A stretch of 64,000 bases of DNA, taken from the NCBI GenBank assembly GCA_041488095.1, contig JBGPOP010000010.1, forward strand, positions 1 to 64,000. The letters are read 5' to 3'. Below are positions 25,830 through 34,353 of the stretch, piece after piece. Source of the DNA: DASYPQ01 sp041488095 (GTDB taxonomy: Bacteria; Planctomycetota; UBA1135; GCA-002686595). Within the stretch, counting starts at the first letter, position 1; every line of letters starts with the position of its first letter. The notes under the pieces are model-generated. The model worked only from the letters and a program-made list of their open reading frames with translations. It was not told the origin of the DNA and did no database searches. A program made the position numbers and the translations under genes.

Positions 25830-27119
25830 TTGCGCCTCCGCGACCGCGACGCGACCTCCGTGGCCCTGGGCTTCCCCGATTCCTCCTTCGCCGCGCTGCG
25901 GCACCGCAACTTCCGGCTCCTGTGGAGCGGCCAGCTCGTCTCGACCGCCGGGTCGATGATGCAGAACGCCGCGGTGCTCTGGCACGTCTCGCTGCTCGTC
26001 CCCGTGGACCACCGCGCGCTGGCTCTCGGCGCGGTGGGCTTGGTCAAGATCGTCCCGATCGTCGGGTTCTCGATGATCGGCGGCGTCGTCGCCGACGCGC
26101 TCGATCGCCGCAAGCTCATGCTGATCATGCAGAGCCTGATGACGGTGTTCGCGGCGGCGCTCGCCTTCCTGACCTTCCAGGGCGGAGAGAAGCTCTGGTC
26201 GGTCTACCTCCTGACGGCGCTGAACTCGGCGGCCAACGCCTTCGACGGGCCCGCGCGGCAATCGCTCGTGCCCGCGCTCGTGCCCGCGAAGGACTTCCCC
26301 AACGCGATCAGCCTCAACATGGTCCAGTTCCAGACCGCTTCGGTTTTCGGGCCGTCGCTCGCGGGGATCGTGATCGCGACGCTGGGCATCGGCTGGGTGT
26401 ACGCGATCAACGCGATCTCGTTCCTGGCGGTGATCGTGGGGCTGCTCGCGATGCGCGAGGTGCCCGAACGCAAGGGCGAAAGGGGCGAGGTCAGCCTGCG
26501 TGCGGCCGTCGAGGGCCTGCGCTTCGTGTTCCGCTCTCCCATGATCCGCTCGACGATGCTCCTCGACTTCTTCGCCACGTTCTTCTCGTCGGCGATCGGG
26601 CTCCTGCCGATCTTCGCCCAGGACATCCTGCACGTCGGATCCCGGGGCTACGGATGGCTGGCGGCGGCGCCCGCGATCGGAGCGCTGGGCGCGAGCGCGT
26701 TCCTGGTGCACGCCGCCGAGAGGATCGAGCGCCGCGGTCGCACGCTCTTGTGGGCGATCGTCGGCTACGGCCTCGCGACGGTCGTGTTCGGCTTCTCGAA
26801 GAGCTTCGCCTTGACCTTCGCGTGCCTGGCGCTGACCGGTGTCACCGACATGGTGAGCACCGTTCTGCGCAACGTCATCCGCCAGCTCGTAACCCCCGAT
26901 CACCTGCGCGGGCGGATGACGAGCGTCAACATGATGTTCTTCATGGGCGGACCCCAGCTCGGTGAGCTCGAGGCCGGGCTCGTCGCGAGCGCGCTCGGCG
27001 CTCCGATCTCGGTCGTGAGCGGCGGGATCGGGTGCCTGATCGCCACCGCCTGGATCGCGGCGAAGACGCCCGCGCTCAGGCGCTACCGGCGCGAGGACCC
27101 CGTTTTCGAGGCTGCCTGA
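25830..27119 (+). CDS. MFS transporter of the enterobactin-exporter type
   Basis: 429 residues with about 12 hydrophobic segments. The signature FAALRHRNFRLLWSGQLVSTAGSMMQN and the loop ADALDRRKLML between helices 2 and 3 (MFS motif A) match the MFS_3/EntS branch of the major facilitator superfamily. These export small molecules in exchange for protons; the substrate is not deducible. The TTG at 25830 has GGAG ~10 nt upstream; GTG at 25860 is a plausible alternative. A short hairpin with a T-tract follows the stop. Confidence 0.85.
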   Translation: MRLRDRDATSVALGFPDSSFAALRHRNFRLLWSGQLVSTAGSMMQNAAVLWHVSLLVPVDHRALALGAVGLVKIVPIVGFSMIGGVVADALDRRKLMLIMQSLMTVFAAALAFLTFQGGEKLWSVYLLTALNSAANAFDGPARQSLVPALVPAKDFPNAISLNMVQFQTASVFGPSLAGIVIATLGIGWVYAINAISFLAVIVGLLAMREVPERKGERGEVSLRAAVEGLRFVFRSPMIRSTMLLDFFATFFSSAIGLLPIFAQDILHVGSRGYGWLAAAPAIGALGASAFLVHAAERIERRGRTLLWAIVGYGLATVVFGFSKSFALTFACLALTGVTDMVSTVLRNVIRQLVTPDHLRGRMTSVNMMFFMGGPQLGELEAGLVASALGAPISVVSGGIGCLIATAWIAAKTPALRRYRREDPVFEAA

Positions 27120-27140
27120 CGGGCTGGCGCTCCCGTTTTT
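27119..27140 (+). terminator. Rho-independent terminator after the MFS gene
   Basis: ACGGG (27119-27123) pairs with CCCGT (27132-27136) across an 8-nt loop and runs straight into a T-tract ending at 27140. The hairpin begins at the last base of the MFS stop codon. Confidence 0.6.
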
Positions 27141-27268
27141 CAGGAATTCTGTTCCTGGCCGGGAGGGTCAGTCCCCCTTTTAATGGTGCCTCCCTCGCAC
27201 GTCTCCGGCCGCCCCCCCATCTCGGGAGCGCGACCCCAACCCCCCGCGAGGAGAGGCGGAGGTTTCCC

Positions 27269-29002
27269 ATGCAACTCCATCTTCTCGGTCGAGCCCTCGT
27301 GCGCGCCGCGGCGCCCACAGCGCTTGCCCTGGCTGCGCTCTGCGGGCTCTCGAGCCCGTCGCGCGCGCAGATCCACTTCTCGATCGACTACCGCGGTGTG
27401 ACGATCGGCGTGCCGGCCACATTCCTCGGCGTGCCGATCACCGCGGGGGACATCCTTGCTCCCGCGACTCCCCCGACGTTCCTGCCGGCCTACGGTCCGC
27501 TGCCGCCGCCGACCATCGTGATCAGCGGCGGCTTCGGCCCTCCCGGCCCGGGACTCGGGATCTTGACCTGGCCGGTCTGTCTCGGCGTCCCGCCCGCGAT
27601 CCCTTGCCCGGTCGAGCTCGACGCGCTGTCCTACGGCACGGACTTCAAGGTGACCCCGGGCTTCTTGCCTGCAGGGACCTACGTGTTCTCGGTCGACGCG
27701 TGCTCCACGGGCATTGCGGCCTCCCCGCTGCCCGGCAACGTCACGACCGAGGGATTGCCCCTCGGCGACGCCGCCGGCGACATCTTCGAGGATCTCGGCT
27801 TGCCGCCCGGTCCGCTTCCTCCCGTCGCGGTGCCCGACGGAAACGCCGGGATCGTGGACGGCAACGGCCTCGTGAGCCCGAGCGGACACGTCTATCCCGG
27901 CGTCGGCATCGTCGAGCCGTCGTTCCCTGGCGCCGGGCCCACCGGCGACAACATCGACGCGCTCGACTTCGACACGCCCTTCCCGCCGCCCGGGTTCGGA
28001 GTGTTCTTCTCGTTGGACGCGGCCTTCGTCAACCCGTGCACGGGCGTACCCAACACCGGCTCGGCGATGGCGAACGGCTTCCTGCCGGGCATGGTGCTGC
28101 TGACAGCCGGTCCGGGAGGTCCGCCGATCCCCTACGCGTTTCCACCCATGTTGGGCCTCGACCTCGCCGGGCCTCCGGGCTCGGACGACCTCGACGCGCT
28201 CGCGCTCGCCGAGAACGGCTTCCCGGGATTCCAGCCCTCGATGATCCCCTACGACTGGGTTCCGGCGGGCGGTCCCGACATGCTGCTCTTCTCGGTTCGG
28301 CGCGGCTCGGCCGTGGTCGGCATGCCCGACAGCATCTTCGGCATTCCGATCGAGCCCGGCGACATCCTGACGACGCCCAAGCCGATCGCCATGGGCGGCG
28401 TCTCGCCCTTCCCGGGCATCTTCATCGCGGCGGAGTGGCTGGGCCTCACGACGATGCGCTCGGGTGCCGCTTTGCCCGCGGACCTCGACGCGCTCGACAC
28501 ACGCTTCCCGCCGCAGACCGGCGTGCCCTACTGCTTCGGCACGGCCGCCGCCTGCCCGTGCGGCAACGGCGGGGCGCCGGGCCAAGGCTGCGCGAGCACG
28601 GCGAATGCTTCCGGCGCACTGCTCACGGGCACCGGGCTCGCCAGCGTGGCCGCGGACTCGGTCATGCTCCTTGGATCGAGCATGCCGGCCGGCAAGCTTT
28701 CCTTGTACTTCCAGGGCACCGCCCGGCTCGGCGGCGGCTTTGGAATCGCGCTCAACGACGGCCTCAACTGCGCGGGCGGAGGTGGCGCGATCCGGTTGGG
28801 ATCCAAGACCACCAGCGCGGTCGGCACGTCGTTCTACCCCGATCCGGGGCTGGGACAGTTGCCGGTCTCCGTCCGCGGGATGATCCCCGCCGTAGGCGCG
28901 ACCCGGCACTACACGATCTGGTACCGCGACCCGCCGTCGATCTGCGGTGCCGGCACGATCGTGAACTTCTCGAACGGGTTCTCGATGGTGTGGACGCCTT
29001 GA
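27269..29002 (+). CDS. Secreted protein with repeated GDIL units and Cys-rich C-terminal module
   Basis: 577 residues. A signal peptide (ending near SSPSRAQ) is followed by at least two copies of a ~100-residue unit that starts FSxDxRG...VGVPATFLGVPITAGDIL (near 37-63) and recurs as FSVRRGSAVVGMPDSIFGIPIEPGDIL, each ending in a xxLDAL motif. The last ~150 residues are a Cys/Gly-rich module: YCFGTAAACPCGNGG, GQGCASTANASGALL, KLSLYFQG, HYTIWYRDP. The same module ends the FG-GAP protein at 50189-52477. It is probably surface-exposed; function unknown. GGAGG lies 6 nt before the ATG. Confidence 0.8.
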   Translation: MQLHLLGRALVRAAAPTALALAALCGLSSPSRAQIHFSIDYRGVTIGVPATFLGVPITAGDILAPATPPTFLPAYGPLPPPTIVISGGFGPPGPGLGILTWPVCLGVPPAIPCPVELDALSYGTDFKVTPGFLPAGTYVFSVDACSTGIAASPLPGNVTTEGLPLGDAAGDIFEDLGLPPGPLPPVAVPDGNAGIVDGNGLVSPSGHVYPGVGIVEPSFPGAGPTGDNIDALDFDTPFPPPGFGVFFSLDAAFVNPCTGVPNTGSAMANGFLPGMVLLTAGPGGPPIPYAFPPMLGLDLAGPPGSDDLDALALAENGFPGFQPSMIPYDWVPAGGPDMLLFSVRRGSAVVGMPDSIFGIPIEPGDILTTPKPIAMGGVSPFPGIFIAAEWLGLTTMRSGAALPADLDALDTRFPPQTGVPYCFGTAAACPCGNGGAPGQGCASTANASGALLTGTGLASVAADSVMLLGSSMPAGKLSLYFQGTARLGGGFGIALNDGLNCAGGGGAIRLGSKTTSAVGTSFYPDPGLGQLPVSVRGMIPAVGATRHYTIWYRDPPSICGAGTIVNFSNGFSMVWTP

Positions 29003-29121
29003 ACCCCTCACGCGAAGGCGAAGCATCCACCGACCCGAGGTGATCGCCGGCGGCGCCGCGCAAGCGGCGCCGCCCGCCCTTGGACCCACGCTCGCCGCCC
29101 TCCGGCGCTCGATGCACTAGG

Positions 29122-30909
29122 ATGGCGGTGATGGCGACTCGCTGTTCGGGCAAGAAGCCCCTCGCCGATCTCGCGCTCCCCATTCTCGAGGAGCAGCGGT
29201 CCGCGATCCGCAAGTCGAAGGCCGGTCCGCGCCGCGCGCTGGTGCTCCTGCTCGTGCAGGCCTTGATGGCCGTGCACATCGCGCACTGGTGGGCGACCGG
29301 CTCGACGATGAGCCCTCTCGAGCCCTCGGAAGGGATGCAGTTCTCCAAGTCGGGGATCGTCAACGCGGGTCTGATCTTCTTTGCGCTCACGATCGTGAGC
29401 ACGCTCGTCTTCGGACGGTGGTTCTGCGGCTGGGCCTGCCACGTCGTCGCGCTGCAGGACGGCAGCCGTTGGCTGCTCGGGAAGCTCGGGATCCGGCCGC
29501 GGATGGTGAACCTCGGCATCCTCGGGGCCGTGCCCTGGCTCGCCTTCACCTACATGTTCCTCGCGCCGATCGTGCAGCGTCTGCTGCACGGCGGCGATCT
29601 ATCCGTGCGGGCCACGCACCTCACGACCGATGCCTACTGGTCGACATTCCCCAGCCTGCCGGTCGCACTCGCGACCTTCCTCGTGTGCGGGTTCATCGCC
29701 GTCTACCTGCTCGGCTCGAAGGGATTCTGCAACTACGGCTGCCCCTACGGCGCGATCTTCGGCGTCACCGACCAGCTCGCACCGATCCGCATCCGCGTCA
29801 CGGACGCGTGCGATGGGTGCGGACACTGCACCGCGGTGTGCAGCAGCAACGTCAAGGTGCACCAGGAGGTCCGCGATTACGGCGCGGTCGTCGACCCGGC
29901 CTGCATGAAGTGTCTGGACTGCGTCAGCGTGTGCCCCAAGGACGCGCTCTACGTCGGCTTCGGGGCGCCGGCGCTCGCGACCCCGCTGCGCGCGGGTGTC
30001 AAGGCGCCCGAAGCCGGGAAGCTCTCGGCAACCCTCGCGGGCTTGGCGCTGCTCGGGGCCTTCTTCGCCGCGTCCTACGCGATCTTCCTCGACTTCGACC
30101 AGGATCTCGCGCTCATCCCGGGCGCAGGGAGGCTGGTCGTCGTCCTCACCGCGGCCTCGCTCCTCGTCGCGGCGGTCTTCCGGGGCAAGGCGCAGCGCAA
30201 GCGGGAGTACTCGGCGGCCGAGGAGGCGTTCCTGGGAGGCTCCTTCCTGCTCTCGATGTACGCGTTCCGCGGCTTCCACGGCGCCGTGCCGCTGCTCTTC
30301 GCGCTCGGGATCTCGGCGATCCTCGCCTACCTCGTCGTGCAGGGGCTGCGCCTGCTCTACAGCGGGGAGATCTCGATCCAGCGGCACGTCCTGCGCGCTG
30401 CGGGCAGGTTGACGAGCGCCGGGACGCTGTTCGCCGTCGCACTGGTGCCGCTCGGCGCCGTATGGGGCTATGCGGGATGGACCCGACACGAGCTGCGCGC
30501 TGCCTATGACGAGGGAATGCGCAGTGCCGCGGATGAACACTTCGACTCCGCGATCGCAGCCTTTCATCACGTCGTGGAGCTCGACCCCGGCTACCGGGAT
30601 GCCCAGATGAAGCTCGCGAGCCTCCTGTGCGACGCCGGTCGCCTCCAGGAGGGCATCGCCATGTTCGAGGCGGTGGTGGCGAGGAGCCGCGAGGACGCCG
30701 AGGCGCGCGCGCTCCTCGGGTTCGCGCTGTTCCAGTCCGGTGACGCGAAACGCGCGCGGGATGAGCTCGAGCGCGCGGTCGGGATCGCGCCGGCGCGTGC
30801 CGAGATCCACCAGATGCTGGCCGAGGTGTGCGGCGCCCAGGGCGACACGCAGGCGGCCGAGCGTCACATGGCGGAAGCCCGGCGGCTCGATCCCCGGATC
30901 GGAAACTGA
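29122..30909 (+). CDS. NapH/FixG-like membrane ferredoxin fused to TPRs
   Basis: 595 residues. Several membrane helices surround redox motifs of the NapH/NosR/CcoG group: GRWFCGWACH (Cys102, Cys106) and GFCNYGCPYG (Cys203, Cys207). Two 4Fe-4S sites follow, at Cys230/233/236/240 (DGCGHCTAVC) and Cys261/264/267/271 (MKCLDCVSVCPKDAL). Further helices lead to a C-terminal domain (~465-590) of TPR repeats (FDSAIAAFHHVVELDPGYRDAQ). It should move electrons across or along the membrane; the partner is unknown. ATG 29122 or 29131 could start it. No denitrification or oxidase genes are adjacent. Confidence 0.85.
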   Translation: MAVMATRCSGKKPLADLALPILEEQRSAIRKSKAGPRRALVLLLVQALMAVHIAHWWATGSTMSPLEPSEGMQFSKSGIVNAGLIFFALTIVSTLVFGRWFCGWACHVVALQDGSRWLLGKLGIRPRMVNLGILGAVPWLAFTYMFLAPIVQRLLHGGDLSVRATHLTTDAYWSTFPSLPVALATFLVCGFIAVYLLGSKGFCNYGCPYGAIFGVTDQLAPIRIRVTDACDGCGHCTAVCSSNVKVHQEVRDYGAVVDPACMKCLDCVSVCPKDALYVGFGAPALATPLRAGVKAPEAGKLSATLAGLALLGAFFAASYAIFLDFDQDLALIPGAGRLVVVLTAASLLVAAVFRGKAQRKREYSAAEEAFLGGSFLLSMYAFRGFHGAVPLLFALGISAILAYLVVQGLRLLYSGEISIQRHVLRAAGRLTSAGTLFAVALVPLGAVWGYAGWTRHELRAAYDEGMRSAADEHFDSAIAAFHHVVELDPGYRDAQMKLASLLCDAGRLQEGIAMFEAVVARSREDAEARALLGFALFQSGDAKRARDELERAVGIAPARAEIHQMLAEVCGAQGDTQAAERHMAEARRLDPRIGN

Positions 30910-30946
30910 ACGGACGGGCGAACCCGGGTTCTCGAGGCGAACACGC

Positions 30947-32170
30947 CTACTTCTTGCCGCAGGCCTCGAGCGTGAGCACGCCCATCGCCGTCGAGTAGGT
31001 CGGGCCACCGGCGAAGAGGTTCCATCGGTCCGGCGTGACCCAGCCTCCCTGGCTGCAGGCATCCTTGGTGTGGTCCTGCAGGCCGAGCAGCGCCGCGGTG
31101 ACCGCCCTGTTCCAGGGGTCGGCGATCTTGCGCTTGGCCTTCTTCGGACCCTCGGTCCCTTCGAGCCGGTTCAGCGCGAGCGTGCCGTGGTACCAGTAGT
31201 AGTAGTCGATCGAGAGGCGGTTCTCCGACACCGCCGGGAGGTCCTTCAGGATCTTCTGCGCGGCGAGATCGTAGAAGGGAAGACTCCGTTCGCGTTGCAC
31301 CTCGGTCCGGATCAGGATCCCGAGCGCGCACATCGTCCCGACGTGGTAGTCGTACTGGTCGAAGGGACCGGTGACCTTCAACCCGATCTGGTCGGAGGAC
31401 TGATAGCCCACGAGGCCGTTCGTGACCGTCACGAAGTTGAGGAAGGCCAGCGCGCCCTCGAACGATGCCTCCTTCGCGTCCAGGCCTGCGGTCAGCCCCG
31501 CATGGAGCGCCGCGATCGCCCAGTTCGTAGCCGAGGTGTCGGACTCCGAGAGCTTGTCCTTCGGACTTTCCTCGCGCGAGGCATAGCTCCAGCCCCATAG
31601 GCCTTGGCCGGAGGGATTCGGCCGCTGTGCCTTGCCGAGGAAATCGACCCCGAGCTGGGCGCTGGCTTTCCACGAATCGTTCTTGGTGAGCGCGTAGGCC
31701 TCGACCATGGCCAACGTGCCCAAGGCGTCGTCGTAGATGAAGGACCTCGTCTTGCTGAACGAGCCGTTCTTCTTCTGGAGCTTCTTGAGCCACGCGAGTC
31801 CTCGCGTCACGATCTCGCCGGCGACGCAGTGCTTCGAGGTGAGCGGATCGACGATCTCCTTCTTCGAGTCGGGGTCGAAGCCCGCGCGCAGGAAGCACAG
31901 CACGGCGAGACCCGTCAGACCCTCGTCGAAGTGGTTGCTGAGATCGCCGGTGGTGTCGTAGCAGGGCTTCGTTCCCGTGCAGCGCTGCATCAGGCTGTTC
32001 CCGCCCCACGAGCCGTCGGGGTTCTGATGACGCGCCAGCCAGGCGAGACCCTCCGGGATCGCCCTGGCCGGGTTGGGCTTGGCTTGCTGCGTGGCGCTCT
32101 CTGCCGGCGTCGCACCGGCCGGAACGGACGCGAGCAGGGTGCCCACGAGGCACGCGGCAACCGGGAGCAT
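30947..32170 (-). CDS. Exported squalene-cyclase-repeat protein
   Basis: 407 residues. A signal peptide (MLPVAACLVGTLLASVPAGA) precedes an alpha/alpha toroid of prenyltransferase/squalene-oxidase-type repeats: GLAWLARHQNPDGSWGG, GLAWLKKLQKKNGSFS, GVDFLGKAQRP, and a final LLGLQDHTKDACSQGGWVTP. The catalytic DxDD of squalene-hopene cyclases is absent, so it is unlikely to cyclise terpenes. It is a fold used for binding in many bacteria of this type. The ATG at 32170 is chosen over a GTG six codons upstream. Confidence 0.8.
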   Translation of the reverse strand: MLPVAACLVGTLLASVPAGATPAESATQQAKPNPARAIPEGLAWLARHQNPDGSWGGNSLMQRCTGTKPCYDTTGDLSNHFDEGLTGLAVLCFLRAGFDPDSKKEIVDPLTSKHCVAGEIVTRGLAWLKKLQKKNGSFSKTRSFIYDDALGTLAMVEAYALTKNDSWKASAQLGVDFLGKAQRPNPSGQGLWGWSYASREESPKDKLSESDTSATNWAIAALHAGLTAGLDAKEASFEGALAFLNFVTVTNGLVGYQSSDQIGLKVTGPFDQYDYHVGTMCALGILIRTEVQRERSLPFYDLAAQKILKDLPAVSENRLSIDYYYWYHGTLALNRLEGTEGPKKAKRKIADPWNRAVTAALLGLQDHTKDACSQGGWVTPDRWNLFAGGPTYSTAMGVLTLEACGKK

Positions 32171-32180
32171 CGTTTCGATG

Positions 32181-32336
32181 CTAGCCACGGCTCGCGAAGC
32201 CCGCCACCCACAGCTCCGGCAGCGTGCACGTGTGGTCCTTGTTCTGCTCGACGAGGCAACGCCGCAGCGGTTCGAAGTACTGCACCATCACCCTGGCCGA
32301 CAGCTCCGAGCCGGTCGTCGATCGCAGCGTAGCTCG
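32181..32336 (-). pseudogene. C-terminal fragment of an M2 peptidyl-dipeptidase (ACE family)
   Basis: About 50 in-frame codons ending in TAG resemble the end of angiotensin-converting-enzyme-type dipeptidases: TGSELSARVMVQYFEPLRRCL followed by VEQNK. In the family the last helices read similarly (TG..xxSAxxxxxYFxPLxxWLxxxN). The HEXXH zinc site and the rest of the enzyme are missing; the sequence upstream on this strand runs into the start of the divergent TPR-thioredoxin gene. This looks like a remnant left by deletion or replacement. Confidence 0.45.
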
Positions 32337-32386
32337 GGGCGAACGGCGGGCGCAGCCTGCGTGCCCTCCTGGTACACTCGCCATCC

Positions 32387-33433
32387 ATGATCCTTCCCTC
32401 TCTCGCCGCGGTCCTCGCGATGTCGGCCGGCGCGCGTGCGCCGGCACCGGACGCCGAGTCGGACGCCTTCGCCGCCGCCTTCACGCTCAAGAAGGTCGGC
32501 AAGAGCGCGGAGGCCGCGGCCGCCTTCGAGGCGATCGTCAAGACCTATCCCGCCTCCGCGCGCATCGGCGAAGCGCTCGTCGAGGCCGGCGTCGGCTGGT
32601 TCGGGGTCGGAAGGGACAAGCAGGTCTTCCACCGCAGCACACCCGATAGCGACAAGGCCTTCGACACCGCGCTGAAGCTCTTCGCGCGCGTCGCGACCGA
32701 TCGTCCGGACGATCCCTCCGCCGGGCGTGCGCAGTACATGCGCGGATCGACGCACCTGTTCCAGGGCGACCTCGCCGGCGCGGAGGCGGACTACGGACGG
32801 GTGCTGGAGAAGTTCTCGAACGACACGAAGTACGTCGCCAAGTCGCTCGAGCGGCGCGCCGCCGTCCGTCGGCACCTCTTGCAGAGCGACCTCGCCCTCG
32901 CGGATCTGCAGCGCTACCAGAAGGACTTCCCCAAGGGCGAGGAGTCGAAGGCGGTGGCGCAGTACATCCAGTTCGTCTCGATGTTCGAGAAGCCCGCGCC
33001 GCCTCTCGAGGCGGAGGCGTGGATCCAGGGCGGTCCGCTCTCGCTCGAGAGCCTGCGCGGCAAGGTCGTCGGGGTCTACTTCTTCGCGACGTGGTGCGAG
33101 AACTGCGCGAAAGAGCAGTCCTTCGTCCTCGACATCGAACAGCGCTACGCGCCGGCAGGGCTCGCCCTGGTCGGCGTCCTGGACCACAGCCGAGGGCAGA
33201 CGGCCGACTCGGTGCGTGCGTACCTCGCGAGCAACAAGATCGGCTTCGCCGCGATGATGGACCGAGGGCGCACGACGCCGGCCTACCACGGGTCGACGAT
33301 CCCCGATCTCGTGCTGATCGACAAGACGGGGAAGACCCGCTGGCACGACAACCCGGCCAACCTCGCCGACTACACCATAGAGACGCTGCTCGGGGAGGAC
33401 GCCACCCCCCTGAGCCCGTCGAAGCCCAAGTAG
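32387..33433 (+). CDS. Exported TPR-thioredoxin (TlpA/ResA-like) protein
   Basis: 348 residues. A short signal sequence (MILPSLAAVLAMSAGARA) is followed by TPR-type helices (~25-195) and a thioredoxin-like domain (~205-340) with the redox pair in WCENC (Cys237, Cys240). The pattern LRGKVVGVYFFATWCENC and a following GVLDHSRGQTADSV are typical of TlpA/ResA/AhpC-TSA proteins that reduce disulfides outside the cytoplasm. The substrate is unknown. It is divergent from the squalene-cyclase-repeat gene, with the M2 fragment between. Confidence 0.85.
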   Translation: MILPSLAAVLAMSAGARAPAPDAESDAFAAAFTLKKVGKSAEAAAAFEAIVKTYPASARIGEALVEAGVGWFGVGRDKQVFHRSTPDSDKAFDTALKLFARVATDRPDDPSAGRAQYMRGSTHLFQGDLAGAEADYGRVLEKFSNDTKYVAKSLERRAAVRRHLLQSDLALADLQRYQKDFPKGEESKAVAQYIQFVSMFEKPAPPLEAEAWIQGGPLSLESLRGKVVGVYFFATWCENCAKEQSFVLDIEQRYAPAGLALVGVLDHSRGQTADSVRAYLASNKIGFAAMMDRGRTTPAYHGSTIPDLVLIDKTGKTRWHDNPANLADYTIETLLGEDATPLSPSKPK

Positions 33434-33449
33434 CCCGAGGCGGGCGGCC

Positions 33450-33483
33450 GGCGGATCGGGCCGGAGGAGACCTGAGATCCGCC
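33450..33483. terminator. Hairpin between convergent genes
   Basis: GGCGGATC (33450-33457) pairs with GATCCGCC (33476-33483) around an 18-nt loop, between the stop at 33433 and the convergent stop at 33498. A bidirectional terminator is likely; no T-tract is present. Confidence 0.45.
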
Positions 33484-33497
33484 CGCCCGGACGGTCC

Positions 33498-34271
33498 TCA
33501 GCGTGAGCGCGGCTCGACCTTCAGGGACACGAAGGAGAACGTCGCCGTCTGCGGGCCCTGCGACACCCGGATCGTGGAAGGGAAGGTGAGCTCGCCGGCC
33601 TTCTGGTACGTGTAGTCGCAGTGGCTCTCCGCCCCCGAGGTGAGCCGCACATCCAGGTGCGCCGGAGCGAACATCCCCGGAACCACCTCGACATAGCGGT
33701 ACCGCGTCGCGAATTCCGGCATCACGATCGTCTCGGGAAGCAGGTTCCGGCGGTTCACGTGGATCATGTTCTTCTCGCCTTCGTGCTTCCCGGCGACCGT
33801 GACGACGACGGAGTCGCCCTGCTCTTCCGAGCCGACGACCGAGTACCCCTTGGCGAGCATGCTCGGGTTGTGGAGCGGCAACCCTTCGAAGCCGCCCGCC
33901 ACCATCTTGGCGATCGTCGCCTTCATCTTCTCCACGGCGGCCTTGCCGCGGGGATCGGAGACCTCGCAGCGGAAGTCCACGTCCGTGGTCACGTTTCCCG
34001 TCTCGGTGTCGACCGTCGACGAGATCGTGACGCGTTTGAGCGCTTCCACGAACTTGAGCTTCTCCGGATCGGATCCGACGTCGGGATCCTTTTCCATCGA
34101 GGCGATCGCGCTCTCGAGGAGGTTCGTCTTCACCTGGAACCGCACCAGCGTGCCGGGCTTCGACCAGCGGTAGAGGTGGGATTCCACCTTCTCGAGCCAG
34201 GCCGCGCCGTCCTTCGCCGTGTCTCCCAGGAGCGCCGTGGAGGCCACGAGCGCGAGCAGAAGTCTCGACAT
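33498..34271 (-). CDS. Exported protein of unknown function
   Basis: 257 residues, not recognised. A signal peptide (MSRLLLALVASTALLG) precedes a beta-rich domain with a long amphipathic helix (ESAIASMEKDP, then KLKFVEALKRV) and paired strands (TISSTVDTETGNVTTDVDF, RYRYVEVVPGMFAPAHLDVRL). The alternating pattern is loosely like LolA/LppX-type lipid carriers, but no signature supports that. GGAGGG lies ~8 nt upstream of the ATG. It lies on the same strand as, and downstream of, the parvulin gene. Confidence 0.65.
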   Translation of the reverse strand: MSRLLLALVASTALLGDTAKDGAAWLEKVESHLYRWSKPGTLVRFQVKTNLLESAIASMEKDPDVGSDPEKLKFVEALKRVTISSTVDTETGNVTTDVDFRCEVSDPRGKAAVEKMKATIAKMVAGGFEGLPLHNPSMLAKGYSVVGSEEQGDSVVVTVAGKHEGEKNMIHVNRRNLLPETIVMPEFATRYRYVEVVPGMFAPAHLDVRLTSGAESHCDYTYQKAGELTFPSTIRVSQGPQTATFSFVSLKVEPRSR

Positions 34272-34353
34272 GTTCCGTCTCCCTCCGAACGGCCCTCCTC
34301 GACCGCACGGACCCGCAGACTTGAGGAATCGGGGCTCGGCGCTGCCCTGGAGC

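Noticed and set aside
22718..26128. Minus-strand open frame of ~1140 codons over the CHAT gene
   Set aside because: The CHAT catalytic motifs fix the plus strand as coding.
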